Part shown: positions 1 to 8,585 of the stretch, one piece after another
Numbering within the stretch: the first letter of the stretch is position 1
Layout of the letters: every line of letters begins with the position of its first letter
Assembly: GCA_029856145.1 (NCBI GenBank)
Contig: JAHQWK010000016.1
Coordinates: 91,264-155,263, forward strand
Length of the DNA stretch: 64,000 bases
Direction: 5' to 3'
DNA from: Promethearchaeia archaeon
Lineage (GTDB): Archaea; Asgardarchaeota; Lokiarchaeia; Sigyniarchaeales; SOKP01
Notes under the pieces: generated by a model
Seen by the model: only the letters and a program-made list of their open reading frames with translations
What the model was told of the DNA's origin: nothing
The model's database searches: none
Program-made: the position numbers and the translations under genes

Positions 1-2
1 AT

Positions 3-647
3 TTGCATTATTATGTTGGGATCTATCAAATCAAAATAAATCTGGATAGGTTTATAGCTACTGATAAAATAGATAATAAAGAAAAGATTTTAAACCAGTT
101 TTTCAATATAATTAAAGAGATACAAGATAAATATGAAAATTCAGTGGTACAGTTTATTAAAGATAAGTATATACTAAATCAGGACCACATTTTCACAGCA
201 TGCTATTATTTAGAGAAAGCATTTCTACAGAATAAAAACATTTCCAATAAAAAGAATATTGAACTTTTACTGTATCTAGCCACTAATCGGCAAATTAATA
301 AGAGTATTAAAGGCTTTGGGATTGATTATTCCGATTTAAATAAAGATAAACTAACTTATTGTATAATCTCACCGCAAAATAATTTAAATAATATTTATGT
401 TAATTTATCGAGTGTTTTATTGGCTGAAGAAGAGGAATTCACAATAAATGATCAATCAAATACTAAGATTAATTTAATACAAGAATATTTTGAAATTTCT
501 GATAATCAGCTTAATTCTGTTCTTAAATCTTATGGAATTATTACACATAATTCAGATCTTAGTTTAAGTTCAGTGGTTTCAGCATTATACGATTTAATTT
601 GTGAAAAAATGGCTCTATTATATGTAGAGAAAGCAAAAAATGTATAA
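3..647 (+). CDS. cgi121: KEOPS complex subunit Cgi121
   Basis: Homologue of Cgi121 (TPRKB), the KEOPS subunit that binds Bud32 and the tRNA 3' end during synthesis of N6-threonylcarbamoyladenosine (t6A) at position 37. Visible are the family's central segment (QDHIFTA, then a helix rich in aromatic residues) and the signature LLYLATNRQINKSIKGFGI near residues 90-107. The first codon available is a TTG at the window edge. Family N-termini start only a few residues before the strand seen here, so the gene is nearly complete but may begin just outside. It converges on the THUMP and Sua5 genes; Sua5 makes the threonylcarbamoyl-AMP that KEOPS uses, so the context fits. The C-terminal half is divergent and longer than in methanogens. 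Confidence 0.8.
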   Translation: MHYYVGIYQIKINLDRFIATDKIDNKEKILNQFFNIIKEIQDKYENSVVQFIKDKYILNQDHIFTACYYLEKAFLQNKNISNKKNIELLLYLATNRQINKSIKGFGIDYSDLNKDKLTYCIISPQNNLNNIYVNLSSVLLAEEEEFTINDQSNTKINLIQEYFEISDNQLNSVLKSYGIITHNSDLSLSSVVSALYDLICEKMALLYVEKAKNV

Positions 648-658
648 ACTCTAGTATC

Positions 659-1192
659 TTACATCTTAAATCTAATAATTTCATTTTTTTTCAAAAATGA
701 TACTCCACTTATATTTCCTAGTATTTCAATTCTAACAATTTTATCTGGATTTTCAAGATCGACTTTGTTATCTATAACATTTGCAATTGTTTCAATAAAA
801 TTATTTCTTTCGATTTTTTCGTGATGTCTACGCTTTAAAGTTATCTTAAAAGAATCTTTTTCATCAATAAACTCTTTATGGTTTTCTTGTATTATCTGTT
901 CTATTGTTTTAGTATCAGTTTCACAAATGAAATCTATAGGTATAATTTTTAATATAAATTGAAAAAAGTTAGGATTTCTTTCCTGGATTTTATTAATCTT
1001 AGAAATAACCTTTTTTGGGCTTAAATTAGTTAACGCCGTAATTAATCCTGGAAACTGAATTCCTGAAATGATGGGGTATGTGTCATCACACATTAGTAAT
1101 GTAAACCATAATTCTGATTTTGCGTTTGTTTCATTATATCGTGAAGTTGATACTAAAAGATTAAAATTCTTCGTATATATCACTCCTGCCAT
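659..1192 (-). CDS. THUMP-domain RNA-binding protein (Tan1/THUMPD1-like)
   Basis: A 177-residue stand-alone THUMP protein. The family pattern is clear: a strand followed by the FPGLITAL segment, then NPNFFQFILKIIPID, an acidic linker, FKITLKRRHHE, and the closing VDLENPDKIVRIEILG and GVSFL segments. THUMP domains bind the tRNA acceptor end. The eukaryotic relative Tan1 is the adaptor for N4-acetylcytidine formation at tRNA position 12. The archaeal role is inferred from that family, not shown here. The start overlaps the end of the upstream Sua5 gene by 13 bases, indicating co-translation in a tRNA-modification pair. Confidence 0.75.
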   Translation of the reverse strand: MAGVIYTKNFNLLVSTSRYNETNAKSELWFTLLMCDDTYPIISGIQFPGLITALTNLSPKKVISKINKIQERNPNFFQFILKIIPIDFICETDTKTIEQIIQENHKEFIDEKDSFKITLKRRHHEKIERNNFIETIANVIDNKVDLENPDKIVRIEILGNISGVSFLKKNEIIRFKM

Positions 1193-1848
1193 TTTGATAA
1201 AAACTCTAATATTTCTTCATCAGAAATTTTTCCAATTCGTAAAAATTTTACCTCTCCAAAGGTACAATCTACAATTGTGGTTGGTAGTTTGGTTTTTGAC
1301 TTACCACCATCAATGATTAAATCGATAGGACTTAGAATTTTTTTCGTTACTTCTTCTCCACTTAAAGAAGGGGGTTCTCCAGAATAATTAGCTGAAGTAC
1401 CAATAATCCCTCCAAAATAACCTCTTTCCTTTAAAAGTTTTAAAATGGTTAAAATTATTTCATTTTCAGGAATTCGTATCCCTATTGTATTTTGAAAAGC
1501 AGTGACTTCTGGCGGGATAATACACGGTTCTTTTCTTTTCAATATTAAAGTTAATTGACCTGGCCAATAGTGATCTGCCAATTTTCTAGCAGTGTCATTG
1601 AATTCTGCAATTTTATTAGCTTCTTCATAGTCCGAAACTAATAATAATAATCCTTTTGATCTGTCACGAAATTTAATGTCATATATTCTGTTTATAACTT
1701 CCAGATTTTGAGGATCCCCTCCAATTCCATAAACAGAATCTGTTGGGAAAGCAATAACTTTCCCTTCAATTATATTTTCAACTGCAATATCGAGATAAAA
1801 CTTAATGTCTTTTAGTTCCTTCCCAGCTAACTTAATTAAAAAACCCAT
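1180..1848 (-). CDS. sua5: L-threonylcarbamoyladenylate synthase (Sua5/YrdC family)
   Basis: YrdC-domain enzyme that makes threonylcarbamoyl-AMP from threonine, bicarbonate and ATP, the first step of t6A synthesis. Motifs seen: the N-terminal GKVIAFPTDSVYGIG, KFRDRSKG, the HYWPGQLT segment, IGIRIPEN and the TSANYSGEPP nucleotide-binding loop. At about 222 residues it is the short single-domain form, without the extra C-terminal Sua5 domain of many archaeal and yeast proteins. A GTG at 1872 would add eight residues (MLNWNGIQ). I chose the ATG at 1848 because the additional residues are not family-like. It overlaps the downstream THUMP gene, and the KEOPS subunit Cgi121 lies just beyond. Confidence 0.88.
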   Translation of the reverse strand: MGFLIKLAGKELKDIKFYLDIAVENIIEGKVIAFPTDSVYGIGGDPQNLEVINRIYDIKFRDRSKGLLLLVSDYEEANKIAEFNDTARKLADHYWPGQLTLILKRKEPCIIPPEVTAFQNTIGIRIPENEIILTILKLLKERGYFGGIIGTSANYSGEPPSLSGEEVTKKILSPIDLIIDGGKSKTKLPTTIVDCTFGEVKFLRIGKISDEEILEFLSKWQE

Positions 1849-1908
1849 TTGAATACCATTCCAATTTAACACTAATAATAAAAAATAGAATATGCAAAAA
1901 TATAAAGA

Positions 1909-2850
1909 TTATTTTGGATACTGTTCTTGGCAACTTAAATCAGCTTCTAGACGTTTCCAAGTATGATCTAAATAATCTTGGAGTTCAATTAAATCCTTTT
2001 CTGAAATATTAGCAAATCTTTTTTGTCTAGAAAGATAATCCATCAGAGAAGCTCTCTTTGAAGGATCCAATAGCGGTTTGCTTGCTTTTGATAATGTCAT
2101 GATTCCTTTTTCTACTTCATATAGAATCCATGAACCAGTTTTTACAGCTAATCGGGAGATTTCTATGGTATCTTCTGAATTAAATCCCCATCCTGTACAA
2201 CAAGGAGCCATAATATGGATATATCTACAACCTTTAATCGATTTGGCTTTTATAAATTTATCATATAAATCAAGTGGTTCACTGATAGAACAAGTAGCTA
2301 CATAAGGTATATCATGAGCCGCCATAATTGCGGGAAGATTCTTTTTAAAACGATCTTTTCCCTTTGTAGTTGTGCTTGTCCATGCTCCATGTGGCGTACT
2401 TGAAGATCTTTGAATACCTGTATTCATATATGCTTCATTGTCGTAACATACATAAATTTGATCAGAATTTCTTTCTGCTGCTCCACTTAAACCTTGAATT
2501 CCTATGTCTGCAGTACCACCATCTCCAGCAAATGTAATCGTAGTCATCTCGTCCCAACCCTTACCAGGAAATCTATATGCTTTCGCTTTGAAAGCAGCAG
2601 ACATACCCGTCGCACCTGCTGCACCTGCTGCAAAAGCCATATTTGTGAATGGAAAATTTGGTGCTGTTTTAGGCCATAATCCTACTACAACATTTAGACA
2701 GGAAGCGGGCGTTACAAGAGCTGTGTTAGGTCCTAACGCCTTTATTGCCCATCTAATGGCAATTTCTAGCCCACACCCCGCACAACAAGAATTTCCCGGA
2801 AGGAAATATTCTTCTTGACATGATTCTAAAGCTTCTTTTAATTTTACCAT
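1909..2850 (-). CDS. porB: Pyruvate:ferredoxin oxidoreductase, beta subunit
   Basis: Thiamine-diphosphate-binding subunit of pyruvate:ferredoxin oxidoreductase, which interconverts pyruvate plus CoA and acetyl-CoA plus CO2 with reduction of ferredoxin. Evidence: the N-terminal GNSCCAGCG cysteine motif that helps ligate the proximal 4Fe-4S cluster, the TPP/Mg motif GDGGTADIGIQG followed by NSDQIYVCYDNEAYMNTG, and the later APCCTGWG cysteine segment. Length (313 residues) is typical. It is the last gene of the four-gene operon, four bases after porA, with a good ribosome-binding site (GGAGGT) ahead of its ATG. Substrate (pyruvate rather than another 2-oxoacid) is inferred from overall similarity and subunit arrangement. 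Confidence 0.92.
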   Translation of the reverse strand: MVKLKEALESCQEEYFLPGNSCCAGCGLEIAIRWAIKALGPNTALVTPASCLNVVVGLWPKTAPNFPFTNMAFAAGAAGATGMSAAFKAKAYRFPGKGWDEMTTITFAGDGGTADIGIQGLSGAAERNSDQIYVCYDNEAYMNTGIQRSSSTPHGAWTSTTTKGKDRFKKNLPAIMAAHDIPYVATCSISEPLDLYDKFIKAKSIKGCRYIHIMAPCCTGWGFNSEDTIEISRLAVKTGSWILYEVEKGIMTLSKASKPLLDPSKRASLMDYLSRQKRFANISEKDLIELQDYLDHTWKRLEADLSCQEQYPK

Positions 2851-2854
2851 TATT

Positions 2855-4111
2855 TTATTCTACCTCCAATAATCCATCCCAGAGAGTTCCATGAATCATA
2901 TCTTTTGGAAGTTCTCCAGTTTCGTTATATCTAACTAACTTTAATAATTGATCTTTTTGTTGTTCAAGTGTAACTTCTCTTCCTCCCAATCCATTAATTA
3001 TTGGTAAAACTGTTGCAGTTCCTTTTGTTTCATGTAGAGCTGCTTTAACTTCACAACTCACAGGTCCTCCAGTTTGAGAACCAAAGGCTGTAGCTCTATC
3101 TATAACTCCAAGTAATTTCACCTTTTTAGCAACTTCAATAATATCTTCTGTTGGAAATGGTCTAAAATGGCGAAGCTTTACCATCCCAACTTTATACCCT
3201 TCATCTCTTAAATCTTCTACTGCTTGTTCCATTTGTAAAGCTAAATCTCCATAAATAATTACTCCCACATCTGCATCATCGATTTTGTACTCTTGAATTA
3301 ATCCATTACCATAATTTCTACCAAAGGTTTGCTCAAATTCCTTAGCAACCTTTTTAATTTTCTCTTTCGCTCTTATATTTGCATCATGAATTTTCAATCT
3401 AAATTCATAATAAAAACTAGAAGGCATAATAAGATTACCAAACATCATCGGTCTTTTTGGATCCATCCAGATATGTGGCCAACCTTCCTCACTTGGTAAA
3501 GGCGGTAAAAATTTATCTACAAGATCTTGATCTTCTAGAACAACCGGTTTCGAAGTATGTGAAAGAATAAATCCCCCATAAGATACAAACTTAGGCAAAA
3601 GAATATCGTGATCTTCACAAACCTTATAAGACATAAGAATTTCATCATATATTTCTTGATGCTCTGATGAAAAGCAACTCAACCATCCTGTATCCCGCTG
3701 ACTTATCACATCAGTAAAATCAGCCCAAATATTCCATGGTGGTGCAGGTCCTCGTGAAGCAATCGCAACAACTATGGGAAGTCTAGCACCTGCAGCCCAA
3801 TGAATCATTTCATGAGCATAAAATATTCCTTGACCTGATGTAGCTGTAAATGTTCTAGTACCTGCTTTACTTGCTCCAACAACCGCCGCAAAAACACTAT
3901 GTTCTGACTCCATTTTTATATATTCAGTCCCTGGCATTAGTCCATTATCCACAAATTCAGACAATTTTTCAACCACAGTAGTTTGTGGAGTAATTGGATA
4001 CGCACTAATAACTTGAACTCGTGCTGATTTTGCTGCATAAGCTGCAGCTACATTACCTTTTATAATAATAGATTCTCTCTTTTGGATAAAATCTTCCTGG
4101 GTTTCAACCAT
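2855..4111 (-). CDS. porA: Pyruvate:ferredoxin oxidoreductase, alpha subunit
   Basis: Alpha subunit carrying the pyrimidine-binding domain for TPP and the CoA-side domain. The diagnostic YPITPQTTVVEKLSEF near residues 38-53, EHSVFAAVVGASKAGTRTFTATSGQG, and the C-terminal LRHFRPFP and IDRATAFGSQTGGP segments are all present. Length (418 residues) matches archaeal PorA. Its start overlaps the end of porD by eight bases and its stop lies four bases before porB, so the four subunits are almost certainly one transcript. Expected to be cytoplasmic and to feed reduced ferredoxin to the cell's redox metabolism. Confidence 0.92.
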   Translation of the reverse strand: MVETQEDFIQKRESIIIKGNVAAAYAAKSARVQVISAYPITPQTTVVEKLSEFVDNGLMPGTEYIKMESEHSVFAAVVGASKAGTRTFTATSGQGIFYAHEMIHWAAGARLPIVVAIASRGPAPPWNIWADFTDVISQRDTGWLSCFSSEHQEIYDEILMSYKVCEDHDILLPKFVSYGGFILSHTSKPVVLEDQDLVDKFLPPLPSEEGWPHIWMDPKRPMMFGNLIMPSSFYYEFRLKIHDANIRAKEKIKKVAKEFEQTFGRNYGNGLIQEYKIDDADVGVIIYGDLALQMEQAVEDLRDEGYKVGMVKLRHFRPFPTEDIIEVAKKVKLLGVIDRATAFGSQTGGPVSCEVKAALHETKGTATVLPIINGLGGREVTLEQQKDQLLKLVRYNETGELPKDMIHGTLWDGLLEVE

Positions 4112-4451
4112 CTTTTATGTCACTCTCTCTTACCATTTCTATATTATTTGTTGGACATTCTTTAGCACATATCCCACAACCTTTACAATATATCAAGTTA
4201 ATTTCGAATGAACCATCTTCTTTTCTTTTGATTACACCCTCTGGACAATACATCCAGCATATTCCGCATTTATTACATCCTTCTTTAATGACGGGTCTAA
4301 AAGTTCTCCAATCACCCGTTGTTCCTATATTTCCATCAATTGGTAATGAAATTGGAATTGGGGATAATTCTTTCCAATTTTTATATTCTTGAACCTTAGG
4401 ACGTTCTTTTACTGATTTATTAATTTTTTTCCATTTTTCTGATTCTGACAT
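4104..4451 (-). CDS. porD: Pyruvate:ferredoxin oxidoreductase, delta subunit (2[4Fe-4S] ferredoxin)
   Basis: A 115-residue ferredoxin-like subunit. Two classical 4Fe-4S motifs are visible: CNKCGICWMYCPEG around residues 59-72 and CKGCGICAKECPTN around residues 89-102. The N-terminal extension with the GTTGDWRTFRPVI segment is typical of PorD rather than of free ferredoxins. It carries electrons from the TPP site to external ferredoxin. It sits two bases after porC and overlaps porA. Confidence 0.92.
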   Translation of the reverse strand: MSESEKWKKINKSVKERPKVQEYKNWKELSPIPISLPIDGNIGTTGDWRTFRPVIKEGCNKCGICWMYCPEGVIKRKEDGSFEINLIYCKGCGICAKECPTNNIEMVRESDIKDG

Positions 4452-4453
4452 GA

Positions 4454-5041
4454 CTACATCTCTCTTACTGATTCATAAGCGTCTTTTGCAACGCTCATAT
4501 TTTTTTCTAATCTACTTTCACCAAATTGCTTTTTAATTACTTTTTCCATTGTTTCAAGATTATAATACCCAGTAATCTTTCCAAAAGCCCCTAACATAGG
4601 AATATTTAGAATTGGACCACTAGCATGCATAAAATTTTTCTTAATGCAAATTCCTGTTGCATCAATAAGAAAGATCTTTATGTTATTAGGGAAATCGCTT
4701 GTATATATAGGATCTGGGCTATTAACTATCAGCGTTACTCCTTCCTTTATTGAGTTTTTTATCCTTGGAATGTCTAATAATGAAGTATCAAATATAAATA
4801 TATAATCTGGATTCACTACACTGTCATATGTTTTAATTTGCCTACTTTTAGAAACTTTTGTAAATGCCTGTATTGGAGCACCCCTACGTTCAGCACCTAT
4901 AATTGGAATTGCGATTGTGTCCTTGAAATCTTCCTCAAATGCCATTTCAGCTAACAATTGACTTGCAGTGATACATGTTTGACCACCTCTACAATGCATT
5001 GATATTTCTACAACCTTTTCATTATCTGACAATTTATTCAA
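4454..5041 (-). CDS. porC: Pyruvate:ferredoxin oxidoreductase, gamma subunit
   Basis: Gamma subunit (195 residues), first gene of the operon. Seen: CRGGQTCITASQLLAEMAF near the N-terminus, IPIIGAERRGAPIQAF, and the LLDIPR and MLGAFGKITG segments of the family. In many PorC proteins the first segment reads GRGGQG; here the second G is part of GGQT. The operon promoter must lie in the 232-base region to ZPR1, which is transcribed away from it. Confidence 0.9.
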   Translation of the reverse strand: MNKLSDNEKVVEISMHCRGGQTCITASQLLAEMAFEEDFKDTIAIPIIGAERRGAPIQAFTKVSKSRQIKTYDSVVNPDYIFIFDTSLLDIPRIKNSIKEGVTLIVNSPDPIYTSDFPNNIKIFLIDATGICIKKNFMHASGPILNIPMLGAFGKITGYYNLETMEKVIKKQFGESRLEKNMSVAKDAYESVREM

Positions 5042-5273
5042 CTAATTTTTCTTAATTCTATTGAATGCAATATGACCAATAAAGGCACAATGAATAAAAG
5101 TTCTATTAATTTTACTTATATATCAACAATATGAAACAATAATATAGAATTTTTAATAATAATTGTTATAATAATTAACCTAATTTCAAAACGGTATCGT
5201 ATTAAATCAAATTTAAGAAATAATGAATTCTAATCGTTTAGACTTAACTTAATTTAAACTAGGAAAAAATTAT
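5042..5273. promoter_or_regulatory. Divergent promoter region between por operon and ZPR1
   Basis: Gene-free 232 bases between two genes pointing away from each other. It is almost entirely A/T, with several TATA-like runs but none I can assign with confidence. A possible ribosome-binding site (AGGA) lies about ten bases before the ZPR1 ATG at 5274. Confidence 0.4.
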
Positions 5274-5843
5274 ATGCCTAATAAGAAAAGAAATAATGAA
5301 TTAGTTTATTCCTTTAAATGTCCTTCATGTCAAGAAGGAATGATCCACATTGTTAAGAGTATATATGATCTTCCTGATGGAGACAAAATGCTCATATTAA
5401 AATTTGAATGTAATACATGCAATTTTCATAAAAATGATGTAATTCCTTTAACTACAAATATGGAACCGGGAATTATGACTTTACATATAGTAGACGACGA
5501 TGACCTTAAATCTAAAATTTACCGTTCACCAGTGGGTAAATTAGAAATTCCAGAATTAGAATTAATAGTAGAACCAGGTCCGAGAGCAGATTTCTATTAT
5601 ACAAACGTACAAGGTATATTATTCAGATTTGAAAATGCTGTTTCAATTTATAGCAAAAATCTTGAAGAAGATGATCCAGAAAAAAGCGAAATAGACGAGC
5701 TTATGTTTAATTTAAAGCAAGCAATCGATGGGAAATTTAAGTTTACCTTAAAAATAACCGACCACGAAGGAGGAAGTTATATTATTCCCCAAGATGAATC
5801 AAAATACACATTTGAAAAAATTAAGAAAAAAGAATTAGAATAA
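5274..5843 (+). CDS. zpr1: ZPR1 zinc-finger protein
   Basis: Single-domain archaeal form of ZPR1 (eukaryotic ZPR1 contains two copies). A Cys4 zinc finger is seen at about residues 15-48 (CPSC and CNTC), followed by the beta-rich domain with the hallmark stretch ending in LELIVEPGPRADFYYTNVQG, then RFENAV. In eukaryotes ZPR1 binds the elongation factor eEF1A and helps it fold; a comparable role for archaeal EF1A is an inference. It is followed after 80 bases by the phosphofructokinase gene on the same strand. Confidence 0.85.
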   Translation: MPNKKRNNELVYSFKCPSCQEGMIHIVKSIYDLPDGDKMLILKFECNTCNFHKNDVIPLTTNMEPGIMTLHIVDDDDLKSKIYRSPVGKLEIPELELIVEPGPRADFYYTNVQGILFRFENAVSIYSKNLEEDDPEKSEIDELMFNLKQAIDGKFKFTLKITDHEGGSYIIPQDESKYTFEKIKKKELE

Positions 5844-5923
5844 ATATAAAATATTATCTCATCATAATTCTTTATTATAAACTATTTAGTTATAATCTAA
5901 TTAAATTTATCATGTGAAGAGAT

Positions 5924-7078
5924 ATGGGAAGTCAAATAAAAAAAGTGGGAATCTTAACGGGAGGAGGAGATTGTCCTGGATTAAATTCTGTCCTCTATGG
6001 AATTATGCTTAAAGCTTATGATGCCGGTATAGAATGTATTGGAATCCTCAAAGGCTGGAAAGGATTTTTGGAAAATCAAACAATTCCCCTTTATATTGCA
6101 GAACACGATGACTTACATACTGTTGGTGGAACTATTCTATATACAAGTAGAACTAACCCATTTAAAAGTGTAAGTTCAAAAGAAGAAAAGGCAAAGGAAT
6201 TAACCAAAAAATTTGAAGAATTGGGAATCGATGCTTTAATTGCTATTGGGGGAGATGATACCTTAGGAGTAGCGGATAATATGTATAAATTAGCTGATGC
6301 TAAAGTTGTAGGCTGCCCTAAAACGATAGATAATGATTTAGCAGGAACACATTATACGTTTGGATTCTGGAGTGCCGTACAATTAGCCTCTAACGCAATG
6401 GATAATCTTACAACTACAGCTCGTTCACATCAGAGAGTATTTGTTGTCGAAGTTATGGGGAGAGATGCTGGTTTTTTAACAATGTATAGTGGAATTTCTG
6501 CTGGAGCCGATATAATATTAATTCCTGAGACTCCGTTTGATTTAGAAAAGGACATCATTGATATCTTGAAAAAAAGAGCTAATGCGGGCTATAAATATCA
6601 TATAATTGCTACATCAGAAGGAGCTTACCCAAATTCAGAATCTTTAAACCGAGATTTTAAAACCATATCGAAAGAAACAATTGATAAATTACCTAAAGAT
6701 TCATACGGTAACCCATTACTCGTAAAATTGAATATCTCTCAAATTATTGTGGATGAACTAAACTTAAGGGAAGATCTAAAACAGGAATTTCAGAAAAACG
6801 AAGTAGATTTTGAATGTAGAAGTGTTGTTCTTGGCCATACTATGCGAGCTGGAACACCCAATTCATTTGATAGAATATTGGGATTAAGGTTTGGATTAGC
6901 AGCAATGAAACTTGTCATAGAAGGCAAATTTGGAAATATGGTATCACTCCAAGGGAATAAAATAAAAACAGTCCCATTATCCGAAGGTGTCAGAAAGAAA
7001 TACATTACACTTGAAAACGATAAAATGGAATTACGAGACCTATTAGTGAAAATTAGATATTTATCGAAACAAAATTAA
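5924..7078 (+). CDS. 6-phosphofructokinase (PFK-A family, probably PPi-dependent)
   Basis: Phosphorylates fructose 6-phosphate to the 1,6-bisphosphate. Seen: the N-terminal LTGGGDCPGLN loop (11-21), the GGDDT motif (109-113), PKTIDND (132-138), MGRDAGF and GHTMRAG. In this family Gly at the positions equivalent to Asp112 and Lys133 marks ATP-dependent enzymes, whereas Asp and Lys mark pyrophosphate-dependent enzymes. Both PPi-type residues are present. That makes the step reversible and thus usable in both glycolysis and gluconeogenesis; this is established for the family but unproven here. The start has a GTGA ribosome-binding site six bases upstream. Confidence 0.88.
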   Translation: MGSQIKKVGILTGGGDCPGLNSVLYGIMLKAYDAGIECIGILKGWKGFLENQTIPLYIAEHDDLHTVGGTILYTSRTNPFKSVSSKEEKAKELTKKFEELGIDALIAIGGDDTLGVADNMYKLADAKVVGCPKTIDNDLAGTHYTFGFWSAVQLASNAMDNLTTTARSHQRVFVVEVMGRDAGFLTMYSGISAGADIILIPETPFDLEKDIIDILKKRANAGYKYHIIATSEGAYPNSESLNRDFKTISKETIDKLPKDSYGNPLLVKLNISQIIVDELNLREDLKQEFQKNEVDFECRSVVLGHTMRAGTPNSFDRILGLRFGLAAMKLVIEGKFGNMVSLQGNKIKTVPLSEGVRKKYITLENDKMELRDLLVKIRYLSKQN

Positions 7079-7127
7079 TTTCAACGTTTTTATTTAATTT
7101 TATTGTATTTAAAAAAAGAAATATAAA

Positions 7128-8366
7128 TTAACCATAGTGTTTTTCAATTTCAGTATCAGCGTCAATCGCATCTTGCTCTACATCACGACCAATCCACTTT
7201 TCGCTCATGATCTCCTTGTAATATTCATGTTGTATAATTAAATTCATTATTTCTGTTGTTCCGGTCCAAATCTCTCCTATACGAGCGTCTCTCAAAAGGC
7301 GTTCTATTGGATATACGGTTGTATACCCGATACCACCCATTATCTGCATTGATTTGTTAATAACTTTCCAGCATGCTTTAGTTGAAAATTTTTTGGATTC
7401 AGAAACTAATCTTCTTTGAAGAGCGGGTGGCGCTCCTGCATCTATAGATTTCGCAGTATTAAACACAATTGCTCTTGTTGCATCTAAATAAGTAATGCAA
7501 TCCGCTATCATGAAGTTAACAGCCTGAAAATTCTTTATAATCTGTCCAAATGCTTTTCTTTTGGTGCTATATTTGGTTGCTATTTGAAGACAAGCACGTG
7601 CCAATCCGAGAAACCCAGAAGCTGTAGTTAATCGTTCTGGAACCATCATATGGTAAAATATTTTACCCCCATCTCCTTCTCCCAGAATTAAATTCTCCTT
7701 AGGAACTTCTACGTCTTTAAAAACTATCCTACCTGCTCCACCGCCTCTAGTACCTAACAAACCGTAAATATATGCTGCGTCTACTGCATCGCTTTTATCA
7801 ACAATAAATAAGCTTAAAGAATCGCGAGGAGGGGCTTTAGGATTTGTTTTAGCGTAAACCAAAAAGAAATCTGCACCCTCTGCACCTACTACAAAACGTT
7901 TTTCTCCATTCAAGATATAATGATCACCTTCCTTAACCGCAGTAGATGTAGCTCCAAAGAAATCAGAACCCCCTCTTGGTTCAGTTAAGGCTTCAGCAGT
8001 AAATTTTTGTCCTTCACACATAGGTTTAAGATATTTTTGCTTTTGCTCTTCAGTACCGAACATATTTAAAGCTTCCCCACAAATACTCGGTAAGGAAAAT
8101 AAACACGCAAGTGAGCTTCCCAACACACCTATTTCTTCTTGAGCAATGATTTCACTTTCCCAATTTAGCCCTCTTCCACCATATTCCTGGGGGAATCGTA
8201 TTCCTATTAAATTTTGCTTTGCTAATGCATGTAACCATTCGCTCGGATATTGTATCTCATCTTTATCCATTTTTTTTAATAATGAGGGAGGAACAGCTTC
8301 TTTTACGAATTGCTGAACTTCTTCTCTAAACTTTTTATTTGCTTCACTTAGTAAATAATCGTACAT
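7128..8366 (-). CDS. Acyl-CoA dehydrogenase
   Basis: FAD-dependent enzyme (412 residues) introducing a 2,3-double bond in an acyl-CoA. All three regions are seen: N-terminal helices (RFPQEYGGRGL), the middle beta domain (TAEALTEPRGGSD, then LNGEKRFVVGAEGADFFLVYA), and the C-terminal helical FAD domain (KRKAFGQ, QIMGGIGYT). The place where short- and medium-chain enzymes have the catalytic Glu (EGT) reads TGT. A Glu sits instead in VPERLTTASG, the position used by isovaleryl- and long-chain-type enzymes, so the base has probably moved. No electron-transfer flavoprotein gene is adjacent; substrate unknown. Confidence 0.9.
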   Translation of the reverse strand: MYDYLLSEANKKFREEVQQFVKEAVPPSLLKKMDKDEIQYPSEWLHALAKQNLIGIRFPQEYGGRGLNWESEIIAQEEIGVLGSSLACLFSLPSICGEALNMFGTEEQKQKYLKPMCEGQKFTAEALTEPRGGSDFFGATSTAVKEGDHYILNGEKRFVVGAEGADFFLVYAKTNPKAPPRDSLSLFIVDKSDAVDAAYIYGLLGTRGGGAGRIVFKDVEVPKENLILGEGDGGKIFYHMMVPERLTTASGFLGLARACLQIATKYSTKRKAFGQIIKNFQAVNFMIADCITYLDATRAIVFNTAKSIDAGAPPALQRRLVSESKKFSTKACWKVINKSMQIMGGIGYTTVYPIERLLRDARIGEIWTGTTEIMNLIIQHEYYKEIMSEKWIGRDVEQDAIDADTEIEKHYG

Positions 8367-8585
8367 TTTTTATTCTACCAAAATCATTAATATTGCCATT
8401 AAATAATGATAGGTTCAATAAAAATAATGTTCAGATCCAAATTTATTGGTTTATAATAAATACCCATATTCGAAGTTCCATTGTAGTTCAACTTTTAAAA
8501 CTATAAAAAACTAAAATTGCTTTTTTAACATACGATACAACAATTTTAATGTTCAATTTCAAAAATTTATAAACTAAAAATCAAT
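8367..8585. promoter_or_regulatory. Divergent intergenic region (acyl-CoA dehydrogenase / MFS transporter)
   Basis: About 220 bases between divergently transcribed genes, highly A/T rich. It must hold promoters for both. I see no clear operator repeat. Confidence 0.3.

Noticed and set aside
2078..2818. Plus-strand open frames within porB
   Set aside because: They are antisense to a clearly conserved gene and have cysteine/serine-rich compositions typical of shadow frames.
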